64,000 nucleotides of DNA, from the NCBI GenBank assembly GCA_041441915.1, contig JASDRS010000015.1, positions 1 through 64,000 on the forward strand. Reading direction: 5' to 3'. This document shows positions 18,096-26,464 of this stretch, piece by piece (within the stretch, counting starts at the first letter, position 1; each line of letters opens with the position of its first letter). This DNA comes from UBA10365 sp041441915 (GTDB lineage: Bacteria > Pseudomonadota > Alphaproteobacteria > Rhodobacterales > Rhodobacteraceae). Position numbers and translations under genes: made by a program. The notes below the pieces were generated by a model, which saw only the letters and a list, made by a program, of their open reading frames with translations, was not told the origin of the DNA and ran no database searches.

Positions 18096-19130
18096 CTAGG
18101 CCACCAGAACAGCGCGAATGGCGGCCAAGTCAACATGATGATGTTCGGCGATGACCACCAATTGTGTGAGGCGTGGCGTTCGGTCCCAGGGTTGATCAAA
18201 CTGCCCACGCACCCGTTCGCCTACGGCTTGCAGCAGGTAACGCATGGGCTTTCCGGTTACGGCGACATAACCCTTAACCCGCAAAATATGCTGCTCTTGC
18301 GCCAAGCGAATGATTTTTGCGTGCAGTACTTCTATATTGGTGACTTCGGGAAGATCAATCACCACTGTGTCAAAATCATTATGTTCATGCTCATCATCCC
18401 CATCATGATGCGAGGGACGGGCTAAAATGTCATTTTCAGCCGCCACATTAAGGCCCAAAATCACTCGAGGATCAATCACGCCTTCGCTCATTTCAAGGAT
18501 TGGAACGATTCGTGTGCTTTCTGCTTTGATTACGGCGCGGGCTTTGGCTAGTGTTTTTGCATCAACCAAATCAACTTTTGACAAAAGCACCAGATCCGCA
18601 CATAAAATTTGATCTTCGAAAACTTCAGATAAGGGCGTTTCATGATTAAGGCTTGGATCTTGTGCGCGCTGGGCGTCGACTGCGGCCACATCGGGGGCAA
18701 AGCGGCCTGCGGCGACTGCTTCGGTGTCTGCCAAAGCAATTACCCCGTCTACTGTGATGCGTGAACGGATAGCCGGCCAATCAAACGCCTTAAGTAAGGG
18801 TTTGGGTAGCGCGAGGCCCGAGGTTTCGATCAAAATATGATCAGGGCGCTGTGGCAGAGCCATCAGTGTTTCGATGGTTGGAATAAAGTCATCAGCAACT
18901 GTGCAGCAAATGCAGCCATTGGCCAGTTCAACAATATTTTCCAGTGGACAATTGTCGTCAGCACAGGCTTTTAAGATTGCACCATCTACTCCCAAAATAC
19001 CAAATTCATTCACTAAAATAGCCAAGCGTTTGCCGTGGGGGTTACGCATCAAATGGCTGATGAGTGTGGTTTTTCCTGACCCTAGAAAGCCAGTTATGAT
19101 GGTAACAGGTATTTTTGCAAGATCGGTCAT
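18096..19130 (-). CDS. cobW: CobW family GTPase metallochaperone
   Basis: 344 residues. G3E GTPase features: P-loop TGFLGSGKTTLI near residue 15, ILVNEFG, the metal-binding CxCC in NGCICCTV (about residues 70-77), LIETSGLA, and the SKVDLVD G4 motif. A His/Asp-rich stretch (HHDGDDEHEHND, about residue 250) may buffer metal. It likely delivers cobalt to CobN, whose gene follows by 2 nt. The start at 19130 overlaps the DUF1636 stop by 4 nt; the longer frame lies within that gene. Confidence 0.94.
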   Translation of the reverse strand: MTDLAKIPVTIITGFLGSGKTTLISHLMRNPHGKRLAILVNEFGILGVDGAILKACADDNCPLENIVELANGCICCTVADDFIPTIETLMALPQRPDHILIETSGLALPKPLLKAFDWPAIRSRITVDGVIALADTEAVAAGRFAPDVAAVDAQRAQDPSLNHETPLSEVFEDQILCADLVLLSKVDLVDAKTLAKARAVIKAESTRIVPILEMSEGVIDPRVILGLNVAAENDILARPSHHDGDDEHEHNDFDTVVIDLPEVTNIEVLHAKIIRLAQEQHILRVKGYVAVTGKPMRYLLQAVGERVRGQFDQPWDRTPRLTQLVVIAEHHHVDLAAIRAVLVA

Positions 19131-19504
19131 GAAGGCTCCAATGGGGGAATGCGCGCAAGACTTTGCTTGCGAAAAATAACGGGGCGTTCGCGCCAAGGCA
19201 CGATACCGTCAAGGCTGGCCGCATATTTGCGCGCGCCCTCTAAAATGTCGGCGGCATCATTTTCAGGGTTCATATGACCATAGACATAGGCCCATTTTCC
19301 CGTCGCTGATAATGCAACCGCACAGCCTGTATTGCATGCTGAAAGGCATTTAACAGGCAAAATGCGCAGATATTCGGGCAGAGCATTAGTGAGGGTCAAG
19401 CCTTGAACGGCTGCATAAAGGTGGGCGCCTGCGCGCTCTGCATTTTCGTCAGGATCAATTCCACCTTTTTTACAGGTGATACATATATGCAAAGTTGTTG
19501 TCAT
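19127..19504 (-). CDS. DUF1636 family putative 2Fe-2S protein, copy 1
   Basis: 125 residues: HICITCKKGG (Cys 8 and 11) and VKCLSACNTGC (about residues 50-58), giving a CxxC plus CxxxC ferredoxin-like pattern; the C terminus is KQSLARIPPLEP. It is the first gene after the B12 riboswitch and overlaps cobW by 4 nt. The start at 19504 follows GTAGGACT. Family members are recurrently found with cobW and cobN; an electron-transfer or metal-handling role is inference. Confidence 0.85.
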   Translation of the reverse strand: MTTTLHICITCKKGGIDPDENAERAGAHLYAAVQGLTLTNALPEYLRILPVKCLSACNTGCAVALSATGKWAYVYGHMNPENDAADILEGARKYAASLDGIVPWRERPVIFRKQSLARIPPLEPS

Positions 19505-19579
19505 AGTCCTACTTTCAATGGGGTTCGAGCCATAGGCAGCAGGCTGCACTTTGGTCGCGAAACACCCCGTTCGCCCGTC

Positions 19580-19766
19580 GTCTTTTGCTGGCAGGTCTCC
19601 CGGCTTACGAAGTGGGGAATGCTCCCCTTGGTTCCCGCCTTCCCAACCTGACGGTCAGTGGCATTGGGCCCTCTTCGGTCACGGTCGTGGGGGCGGCTGC
19701 ATTCCGAATTTTACGATAGACCGCAAAGTACGTCGCATTCCCTCTTCGCCTGTCGTAAGACAGGAA
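19580..19766 (-). promoter_or_regulatory. Cobalamin (B12) riboswitch heading the main cob run
   Basis: Minus-strand RNA with GAAGAGGGAATGCG near 19735, AGCCGCCCCCACGACCG near 19690, TGCCACTGACCG near 19660, TTGGGAAGGCGG, and the B12 box AAGCCGGGAGACCTGCC at 19590-19606. A 5' hairpin CCTGTC-TTAC-GACAGG lies at its start. About 75 nt separate it from the DUF1636 ATG. It should control DUF1636-cobW-cobN and the genes that follow. Ends are approximate. Confidence 0.94.
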
Positions 19767-19772
19767 CCAGCA

Positions 19773-19786
19773 GCCTCACCTGAGGC
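19773..19786 (+). repeat. Short palindrome in the cobO leader
   Basis: GCCTCA-CC-TGAGGC, a perfect 6-bp inverted repeat 37 nt before the cobO ATG. It lies just outside the riboswitch core of the opposite strand. It could be a protein-binding site or a leader hairpin; it might also be chance. Confidence 0.35.
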
Positions 19787-19822
19787 AGGAAGCCCCCCTT
19801 TGTCAAGGATGAGGAACGTCAT

Positions 19823-20464
19823 ATGGCAGACCAAAACGACACCAATGCACCAGAAGCGTCAAATGATGATGCGCGCCATGCCAGTAAGATGGCCAAGAAG
19901 AAGGCTGCGCGCGATAAAATCATGGCGGGTAAGTCTGACGAAAAGGGCCTGATTATCGTTCATACGGGCGCGGGAAAGGGCAAGTCCTCGTCAGGATTTG
20001 GTATGATTTTAAGGTGCATCGCACATGAAATGCCTTCAGGCGTGGTGCAATTTATCAAGGGCGCATGGGAAACGGGTGAAAGACACCTGATTGAACAGAA
20101 TTTTTCACATCTGTGCCAATTTTACGCCATGGGCGAAGGCTTTACTTGGGAAACTCAAGACCGCGCTCGCGATATTGAATTGGCCCGAGCCGGATGGAGT
20201 AAAGCCAAAGAACTTATTTTGGACGAAAGAATCAAGATGGTACTCCTGGATGAAATAAACATCGCCCTGCGTTATGATTACCTGGATATTGACGAGGTCA
20301 CGCGCTTTTTGGTCGAAGAAAAGCCACCCCTCACTCATGTTGTTCTAACCGGACGCAATGCCAAAGAATCGTTGATCAAAATTGCTGACCTGGTCACAGA
20401 AATGACGCTGATCAAACATCCGTTTCGCACTGGCATTAAAGGGCAAAAAGGGATTGAATTTTAA
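19823..20464 (+). CDS. cobO: Cob(I)yrinic acid a,c-diamide adenosyltransferase CobO
   Basis: 213 residues: a basic, Lys/Ala-rich N-terminal region (1-45), the P-loop IVHTGAGKGKSSSGFG, VQFIKGAWETGE, MVLLDEINIALRY and HVVLTGRNA. It transfers the adenosyl group of ATP to the corrin cobalt. GAGGAACGTCAT precedes the ATG at 19823. It is divergent from the riboswitch-led run, so its promoter must overlap that leader region on the other strand. Its stop lies 3 nt from the end of the convergent ClC gene. Confidence 0.94.
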   Translation: MADQNDTNAPEASNDDARHASKMAKKKAARDKIMAGKSDEKGLIIVHTGAGKGKSSSGFGMILRCIAHEMPSGVVQFIKGAWETGERHLIEQNFSHLCQFYAMGEGFTWETQDRARDIELARAGWSKAKELILDERIKMVLLDEINIALRYDYLDIDEVTRFLVEEKPPLTHVVLTGRNAKESLIKIADLVTEMTLIKHPFRTGIKGQKGIEF

Positions 20465-20467
20465 CCC

Positions 20468-22153
20468 CTAAAGAGCGCCGCGTTCAATAGCTGTCATGCG
20501 GTTTTGCGTGTCAAGAAAGGCGTGAAAGAGGCTTGATTCGAACACAACTCCACGCAGCGCGCCAGTGTCGGCGTGCACGATGGGCACGCTTTCCCCAACA
20601 AACTGCGCCAGTTTTGTCAGAGCTGACTGCACCGAAGCTGTGTCGGACAAGACCAATGGTTTGCGATCAAGATGATCACCAATGGCCACGTCAGCGCCAA
20701 TGGCTATAAGGTGCGCAAGCTCGGCTTTGCCTAAAAGACAGCCGTCTAAATCAAGGCAGTAAGCCTCGGTTCCACCTGCGTTTGCCATGCGCAAGCGAAC
20801 CTCTTGGACTGAGTCTTGGGCCGAAATACTCAGATAATCTTGAACCATAATGTTGGAAATGGGCATTTGCGTCAGCGCCAAATGGCCGCGTCCCATGCGA
20901 ATATCTATGCCACGATCCAAAAGTTGGCGATCAAAGAACGATTGTCCCAAAATCATATTTGACAAAAAGGCACATACCGCCACCGCAATGGCGGCGGCCA
21001 CAGCCATTTCATAAGAGGTGGTTAATTCGAGCACGATTAAAACAGCAGCAATGGGCGCGCCAATCACAGAGGCCGACACCGCCGCCATGCCGCAGATCAC
21101 CATCGTTGGTGTGCTGACACCAAGGCCCAGGGACGAAAGCAAGGAAGCGACTAATGCGCCGCCCACCGCCCCAACAAAGAGCGCTGGCGAAAATACGCCG
21201 CCAAAAACTCCGGTGCCAATGCAAAAGGAACTGGCTAAAATTTTAGCCAAGAGTAACAAGAGTAAAAGCGTCAGGCCATGCTTAGAGTTGGTTAGATCAA
21301 TGATAGTATCGGTACCCAGACCCATAACCTGCGGTAAAAAACCACCTATGATGCCACAGGCGCTGGCACCCATAAAAATCAGCATGGCAGACGAAAGTCC
21401 ACTTTTGCTCGACCAGCGTGCCGTTTGGCGTAAAGCCAACATGAAGGCTACCGCCAAAAGGCCAAAGAGCAACCCACCTAAAATCAAGGGTGCCACCAAT
21501 CCCACCAAAACATCAGGATGGGCCGTGATACTTAGCGCATGATGATCGCCCAAGCCCCAGCGGCTTAAGCCGGCGGCGGTGGTGGCACTGAGCGTGATTG
21601 GAGCTATTGAGCGCATGGAAAAATGCCGTAAAACAGCCTCATGGGCAAAGACAATCCCTGCCAAGGGCGCGTTGAACCCGGCCGCAATCGCCCCCGCAAC
21701 GCCACAGCCAATAAACACATCATTCGCCATGCTCGACCCCGTCATGCGTCGAATGAAAGAGCCAACCGAAGCGCCAAAATGCACCAAAGGCCCATATAGC
21801 CCCACTGAGGCGCCACCACTAATGGAAATGAAAGCCGCCAAGGTCGAGCCGATTCCCATTTTTATATCAAGCTGATTGCCCATATTGTGCGCGGCCAAAA
21901 TACTATCGGCAGGCCCAGCCCAGCGTGGTAGCCCTAAAAGCTGACGCAAGGTGACTAAAAGGCTGGCGGCGATCAAAAGCCAAAAAAGTGGATACGGCGA
22001 AAAAATGCCCCATGGCGCTCCTAAAAAATCAGATACGCCATGCCGATAATCTGTAAACTTTACTACGCCTTGCACGAAAAGCGTACTTACCAAGGCCATA
22101 ATAGCACCAATACCCGTCCCCAAAACTAGTGTCATAGCCAGTTTTTCAGCCAT
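20468..22153 (-). CDS. ClC family chloride channel/antiporter with CBS domains
   Basis: About 561 residues: some ten membrane segments, then a C-terminal pair of CBS-like modules (from about residue 430, ISNIMVQDYLSI and HLDRKPLVL). ClC signature elements include GCGVAGAIAAGFNAPLAG and CIGTGVFGGVFSPALF. The GREGP-type gating motif reads GLYGP, so the gating glutamate is replaced by Tyr (about residue 120), and the usual GSGIP filter motif is not evident. It may act as a channel rather than a proton-coupled exchanger. The ATG at 22153 is preferred; a TTG at 22183 is possible. No chloride-specific neighbour is seen. Confidence 0.85.
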   Translation of the reverse strand: MAEKLAMTLVLGTGIGAIMALVSTLFVQGVVKFTDYRHGVSDFLGAPWGIFSPYPLFWLLIAASLLVTLRQLLGLPRWAGPADSILAAHNMGNQLDIKMGIGSTLAAFISISGGASVGLYGPLVHFGASVGSFIRRMTGSSMANDVFIGCGVAGAIAAGFNAPLAGIVFAHEAVLRHFSMRSIAPITLSATTAAGLSRWGLGDHHALSITAHPDVLVGLVAPLILGGLLFGLLAVAFMLALRQTARWSSKSGLSSAMLIFMGASACGIIGGFLPQVMGLGTDTIIDLTNSKHGLTLLLLLLLAKILASSFCIGTGVFGGVFSPALFVGAVGGALVASLLSSLGLGVSTPTMVICGMAAVSASVIGAPIAAVLIVLELTTSYEMAVAAAIAVAVCAFLSNMILGQSFFDRQLLDRGIDIRMGRGHLALTQMPISNIMVQDYLSISAQDSVQEVRLRMANAGGTEAYCLDLDGCLLGKAELAHLIAIGADVAIGDHLDRKPLVLSDTASVQSALTKLAQFVGESVPIVHADTGALRGVVFESSLFHAFLDTQNRMTAIERGAL

Positions 22154-22356
22154 ATTTTTTGAATTTTGGATGGAGTGCGGCAATTTCGTCCAATCTATCC
22201 AGTGCTTGGGTGGGTTGTGCGGCTTGATTTTTTGATCCTAAACCTTTGATTTGGAATTTGGCAAGCATCAATATTGGTTACGCTTTGTGGGCCAAACAAA
22301 AAGACCTAAGAGACTTTCAAACCTTTTAAATACTTGGTTTAGAATTTTTTACAAAA

Positions 22357-23829
22357 CTAATAATTTTGCAGTGTGGGCTTGGGCAGGCGCCAAACTAGAA
22401 TGGCCAAAAGCAAAAATACCGAGATGCAAAACAACAGACCATGCGACAAAGCGGCAGCAAAAATGGGTTTCACGTCACGGCCTGTGGCCATGCCCTGGTG
22501 TATAGCGGAAAAGAAGACCTCGCCCATGATGGCCAAGCCCAAAACGCCCCCCAGCTGTTGAAAGGCTTGCAGTGCGCCTGAGGCGGAGCCAGTCTCTTGT
22601 GGGCTGACATTGGACAAAATCGTTTGAAATAGTGGAGAAATCGACGAGCCTAGGCCCAAGCCGGCGATGATCAAAGGTAAAATAAAGGCCGACTTGACCA
22701 GATCTTCGCCATGTGACGGTACAGTCACGTAAATACCTCCCATACCAATGGCTAAAAGCAATGCCCCAAAGAAAATACGTACCCTTGGTCTACGATTGCC
22801 GAGTCTCCCTGAAATGATTGAGGCAAGCAAGACACCTACCGGAAAAGGCATTGTAGTCAGGCCAGATTCCAGCGCTGAAAGCCCATTGCCCGATTGTAAG
22901 GTCACAGCCCAGACTAAAAAGAAGCCCGGGATACCTGAAAACAACAACGCCGCCAGGCCGATGCCGAGTACATAATTTTCATTTTTCAACAGACGCATCG
23001 GCAAAAGCTGTGCTAAATTTTGTGTAGCGCGCCGTTTTTCCCAAAGCAAAAAAGCCCAAGCCATTGGAAAGGCTGAAGCCAGCATGACATAGCACCATAT
23101 GGGCCAATCAAGTTGGCGCCCTTCGATAAGCGGAAACAGGACGAAAAGCAGGGCTATCGTCGCCAAAATAATGCCTATAATGTCGATGTCACCGCCGCGT
23201 TGCGCCGTGGTTTTGGGGCCAAAACGTAGGACCGCCAAAATGGCAATAAAACCCACGGGGATATTGACTAAAAAAATAGGCCGCCAGCCCATATCCCAAA
23301 AATTAGCGTAGATTAAAAATCCCGCCAAAGGTGGACCTGCAACCGAAGCCATGCCCGCTGTTAACCCAAACAGCGCAAAGACCGCGCCGCGCTCTTTGGG
23401 TGGGAATAAGATTGGGACCATGGCCAAAACTTGTGGCGTCATCATCGCACCACCCAAAGCTTGAAACATCCGTGCAAAAATTAGAAAATTAACTGACCCG
23501 GCCAGGCCACAAAGCGCCGATCCTAAAGTAAAAACCGCCACACCCGCTATAAATATTTGACGCTTTCCAAAGACATCACCCATCCGCCCACTTGGCAAAA
23601 GCAGCAAAGCAAATGTGAGCATATATATGGCAATTATCCATTCAATTTGGCTATCATTAGCTCCAAGCGCCTCTTGGATTGAGGGGATGGCTACATTAAC
23701 GATGGTTACATCAATCAAATTCATGAAATGGGCGACCAAAAGCGCTGACATGGCGATCCAACGGCTCGCTACTGGCGTGGCATCACCGGTGTCTGTCGTG
23801 AGGTATTTTTGGGCCGATGGGTCGGGCAT
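22357..23829 (-). CDS. MFS drug-resistance transporter, DHA2 (EmrB/QacA) type
   Basis: About 490 residues with some 14 hydrophobic segments. Near the N terminus are FMNLIDVTIVNVAIPSI and QIEWIIAIYML; the loop motif GRMGDVFGKRQ follows. Motif C is seen as GLTAGMASVAGPPLAG. These fit the DHA2 family of proton-driven efflux pumps in the inner membrane. The ATG at 23829 follows GGAAAGAAACATC; an ATG at 23844 five codons earlier is also possible. The gene stands alone and no regulator adjoins it, so the substrate is unknown. Confidence 0.87.
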   Translation of the reverse strand: MPDPSAQKYLTTDTGDATPVASRWIAMSALLVAHFMNLIDVTIVNVAIPSIQEALGANDSQIEWIIAIYMLTFALLLLPSGRMGDVFGKRQIFIAGVAVFTLGSALCGLAGSVNFLIFARMFQALGGAMMTPQVLAMVPILFPPKERGAVFALFGLTAGMASVAGPPLAGFLIYANFWDMGWRPIFLVNIPVGFIAILAVLRFGPKTTAQRGGDIDIIGIILATIALLFVLFPLIEGRQLDWPIWCYVMLASAFPMAWAFLLWEKRRATQNLAQLLPMRLLKNENYVLGIGLAALLFSGIPGFFLVWAVTLQSGNGLSALESGLTTMPFPVGVLLASIISGRLGNRRPRVRIFFGALLLAIGMGGIYVTVPSHGEDLVKSAFILPLIIAGLGLGSSISPLFQTILSNVSPQETGSASGALQAFQQLGGVLGLAIMGEVFFSAIHQGMATGRDVKPIFAAALSHGLLFCISVFLLLAILVWRLPKPTLQNY

Positions 23830-23844
23830 GATGTTTCTTTCCAT

Positions 23845-24353
23845 TGCGTCGATTTCACGTTGCTATACGACCTCTTTTTAGTAGTAGATAGAGAGTTTTA
23901 CCAAGACACAAAGCACTAGAAAAAACTATTTAAAAATTGGTGTGGATTGTTTTTCGTCTTTAGTCTCTAAACCCTCTTGGCTCATTTTTTGGGGGGAGCG
24001 CTGCCCGCATTTTGGTTTGGTTTTTGAGCACTGTCCTGGCATAGTTATAACTTTGGTAAACATTTTTTCCAGTTCCGGGCATCATTGCTTTGAAGGGTGA
24101 ATTTGATGTCCTGCGCGAGGCAGGCCCCTTGGGGATGTCTGGCGAGGGGTGCGTTATTTGGTTTGGAATTATAGTTGTTAAAGTGCCTGAACTTTGCCTA
24201 ATCACGCTGATGATTGACTCGAACTGCTTTGTCGTGGCCAGGGTCCACCCTAGTGTATTGGGCTCAACCTGCATTTCATGGCGGATCAACCTTCTTTATT
24301 ACTTTGCTTGGAATTGTATTTTGGCACGCCCAGCATGCGTTGGCGCTATGAAT
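23845..24353. other. Intergenic, nothing recognised
   Basis: About 500 nt upstream of the MFS gene. Open frames exist on both strands but lack family patterns and ribosome-binding sites. I see no tRNA or clear hairpin apart from the terminator noted next to it. Confidence 0.4.
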
Positions 24354-24384
24354 AAAAGGCCTGCCCTTTTAAGGAAAGCCTTTT
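24354..24384 (-). terminator. Possible terminator after the small gene at 24426-24644
   Basis: AAAAGGC and GCCTTTT form a 7-bp stem around a 17-nt loop. Because of the A and T flanks, the structure could work in both directions. It lies about 40 nt after the stop of the minus-strand small gene. The stem is short and AT-rich, so confidence is moderate. Confidence 0.42.
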
Positions 24385-24425
24385 CTTTTGCTTAGCCATA
24401 CCTTGGCTTTACGGCCTATCAGGCA

Positions 24426-24644
24426 TTATACTACAGCTGTTAATCCTAAATCGACTGGTTTAGACCCTGGTATTAACAAAATGTTTGCTCTTTTTACTTC
24501 TATATTCGTCAAAAGCTGGTCACGATATTCGACACGTGACAGACCTTGGTATTTTAACTGGTGGTCTGTTATAACTCGTAAAACATAGTGGTTGGTGCGG
24601 ATTTGTTGCGCTAAAATAACTTTTTGAAAGATGCGTGCAAACAT
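24426..24644 (-). CDS. Small basic protein, DUF1127-like pattern
   Basis: 72 residues starting at ATG 24644 behind a strong ribosome-binding site (AAGGAG, 7 nt spacing), the main reason to call it. The N terminus is MFARIFQKVILAQQIRTN; the centre LRVITDHQLKYQGLSRVEY resembles the DUF1127 pattern of a helix, a short 'd-x-L-x-x-x-G-L-x-R' turn and a second helix, though the match is weak. DUF1127 proteins are small, basic and often regulatory or RNA-binding. No operon partner. It may be a stress or phosphate-linked regulator; this is inference. Confidence 0.5.
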   Translation of the reverse strand: MFARIFQKVILAQQIRTNHYVLRVITDHQLKYQGLSRVEYRDQLLTNIEVKRANILLIPGSKPVDLGLTAVV

Positions 24645-25144
24645 ATCAATTCTCCTTTTTCTACGCACTAGATAGCATCTTAAAGGCCTTTACACATCAG
24701 ACAGCTTGGAATTGCCGCTATGCAGCATTGGCATGACAGAGTGGCTTTGGGCGAGATCAAACAGGAGATTTCCGAAGATTTTGTTTAGCGATTGTCCCTT
24801 TTTGCATCAACTACTTAGATGTTGCGGAAGGCGAATGAGGCCACCATGAACGCACACACCACCTGAATGAATTTGAATGCTGTCAATTTTTGTCTTGTGT
24901 CCGGCTTGGGTTTTTCAACCCAAATTACGTAAGTGCAGGGGCTTTTTTTAACTACAGAACAAACATAAATCAGGCTTTTTTGTTAGTAAAAATCTGTTTT
25001 GCATCAAAAAATATCGACCTGAATAACTTATAGGCACGCTGATGGGAGACCAAAATTATTTATTAGCACAGTCTGGGCAATGTTAAAGTGAGATGCGCTG
25101 GCGCTGGATTCAGCAGTTTGTCTGCTCTTTATGGTAAAGCGTAA
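24645..25144. other. Intergenic, nothing recognised
   Basis: About 500 nt between the small DUF1127-like gene and the VOC gene. The promoter of the small gene should lie at the left end. No gene, tRNA or repeat was recognised. Confidence 0.4.
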
Positions 25145-25765
25145 TTAAAGCGTGATAATGCCTTTTGGTGTCTCGAATTGCGCAGATAAAAGTGGGTGAG
25201 GCCCAGTTTTGAAGACAATACGCTTGTCATCCAAAAGCAAGCTAAGATTGTTTTCTATCTCCTGTGCCAAAGGGTGATAAACTGTCAATCGATGCAAGCG
25301 GCAAGGTTGCACCTTTAGCCGATGCTTTGGGTGTAGGAACAAATTTTTCCATTTTATCAGAGTTGGCCATCCGCCAGCCAAAGGCAGTCGTCCATCTTCA
25401 GGAACGGCTATTGCCCAATGTAAGTCGCCGCGCTCCATAAGTATGGCTTGACCCGCGTCTTGCGGGCTTTGAGCTAGCGCTCGGTTTAAATCTGCAGTGC
25501 TACATATCCAGTTTATCAGTGTTGGTGCGCCGTCAAAATGATCCAGTCCAAACCAGCGTGGCCCCAAAGTTTGTTTTTGCGCGGCTTTATCTATTGCAAT
25601 TAATTCGAGGTAAAGCCCATCGTCCCATCCCATCAGTGCATTGTGGGTGCCAAAATGCGGATGTTGACCGCCCGCTTGCATTGGTACACCGAATAGATCC
25701 TCCATCAAAATTCTACCGATCTCCAGATTGGTACAAGCGATGACAAGATGATCGAGTTCAAACAT
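25145..25765 (-). CDS. VOC family (Glyoxalase_3-like) protein
   Basis: 206 residues. The N terminus FELDHLVIACTNLEIGRILMEDLFGV is the first beta-alpha-beta of a vicinal-oxygen-chelate fold; HPHFGTHNALMGWDDGLYLELIAID follows, with His and Glu candidates for metal binding. The second half, with RLHRLTVYHP and ETPKGIITL, repeats the fold. Family members include lactoylglutathione lyase relatives and dioxygenases; the substrate is unknown. It is divergent from the GFA gene with 144 nt between starts. Confidence 0.8.
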   Translation of the reverse strand: MFELDHLVIACTNLEIGRILMEDLFGVPMQAGGQHPHFGTHNALMGWDDGLYLELIAIDKAAQKQTLGPRWFGLDHFDGAPTLINWICSTADLNRALAQSPQDAGQAILMERGDLHWAIAVPEDGRLPLAGGWPTLIKWKNLFLHPKHRLKVQPCRLHRLTVYHPLAQEIENNLSLLLDDKRIVFKTGPHPLLSAQFETPKGIITL

Positions 25766-25909
25766 GAGTACCTTTTAATTTTTATGCAATCAAATATGAA
25801 CGGGGCGAATTTGCAAGCCGCAATGGCTTGTTTTTGGAACTATCTTTCTGCAAGGTGAAAAAATCTAGTCAATTAGATCACTTAATAGCCAAATAGGAAA
25901 AATAATAAT

Positions 25910-26335
25910 ATGCGGATTCGAGGAACATGTTATTCTGGTTGTGTTACTTACATTGTGACGATCGATCCAGATAAAATTTTGGCTTGCCATTGTGCTGATT
26001 GGCAGAAGTTTTCGGGTGCGCCTTACCGAACTGTGGCGTCAGCTTTAGCAAAAAATGTTAAAATTACAGGTACACCCAAACACTATGTTAAAATCGCGCA
26101 AAACGGCAATAGGCGTGATCAGTCGTTTTGTGGCACTTGTGGCACAAAACTGTATGCGACCAACCCTGATAATTCTGCGGTTTTTGGCCTGCGTTTAGGC
26201 ACCATTGTTAAACGTGCAGAACTGACACCCAAGCAACATATTCGGGGAATCTCAGCTATGCCATGGGTAACACATATTGCACACGCACCTTGGTTTATTG
26301 AAAGCCCATCAAGCGCGGCTTTTAGCCCTAATTAA
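25910..26335 (+). CDS. GFA (glutathione-dependent formaldehyde-activating/CENP-V) family protein with an altered zinc motif
   Basis: 141 residues. Cys at 7 and 11 (GTCYSGC) and the late pair in FCGTCGTKLY match the GFA zinc scaffold. The middle motif, normally CHCxxC, reads CHCADW: the third Cys is replaced by Trp 31. The second zinc may therefore be lost or altered. GFA proteins are small carbon-sulfur lyase-like or S-hydroxymethylglutathione-related enzymes; many are uncharacterised. AGGAAAAATAATA precedes the ATG. No glutathione or formaldehyde genes adjoin it. Confidence 0.82.
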   Translation: MRIRGTCYSGCVTYIVTIDPDKILACHCADWQKFSGAPYRTVASALAKNVKITGTPKHYVKIAQNGNRRDQSFCGTCGTKLYATNPDNSAVFGLRLGTIVKRAELTPKQHIRGISAMPWVTHIAHAPWFIESPSSAAFSPN

Positions 26336-26464
26336 GACCTGATATAGAAATATTTTGAATCGACAGACCCGATTGGGATCTAAGTATCGCGGTCGAGAGC
26401 AAAACTTTTATGATTGCGACGAGACGGGCCACAGGCTTGGTTATTTAATTTAAAGGAACACAGT

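Noticed and set aside
23960..24289. Minus-strand open frame of 109 codons
   Set aside because: No ribosome-binding site, no family pattern, and unusual composition compared with neighbouring genes.
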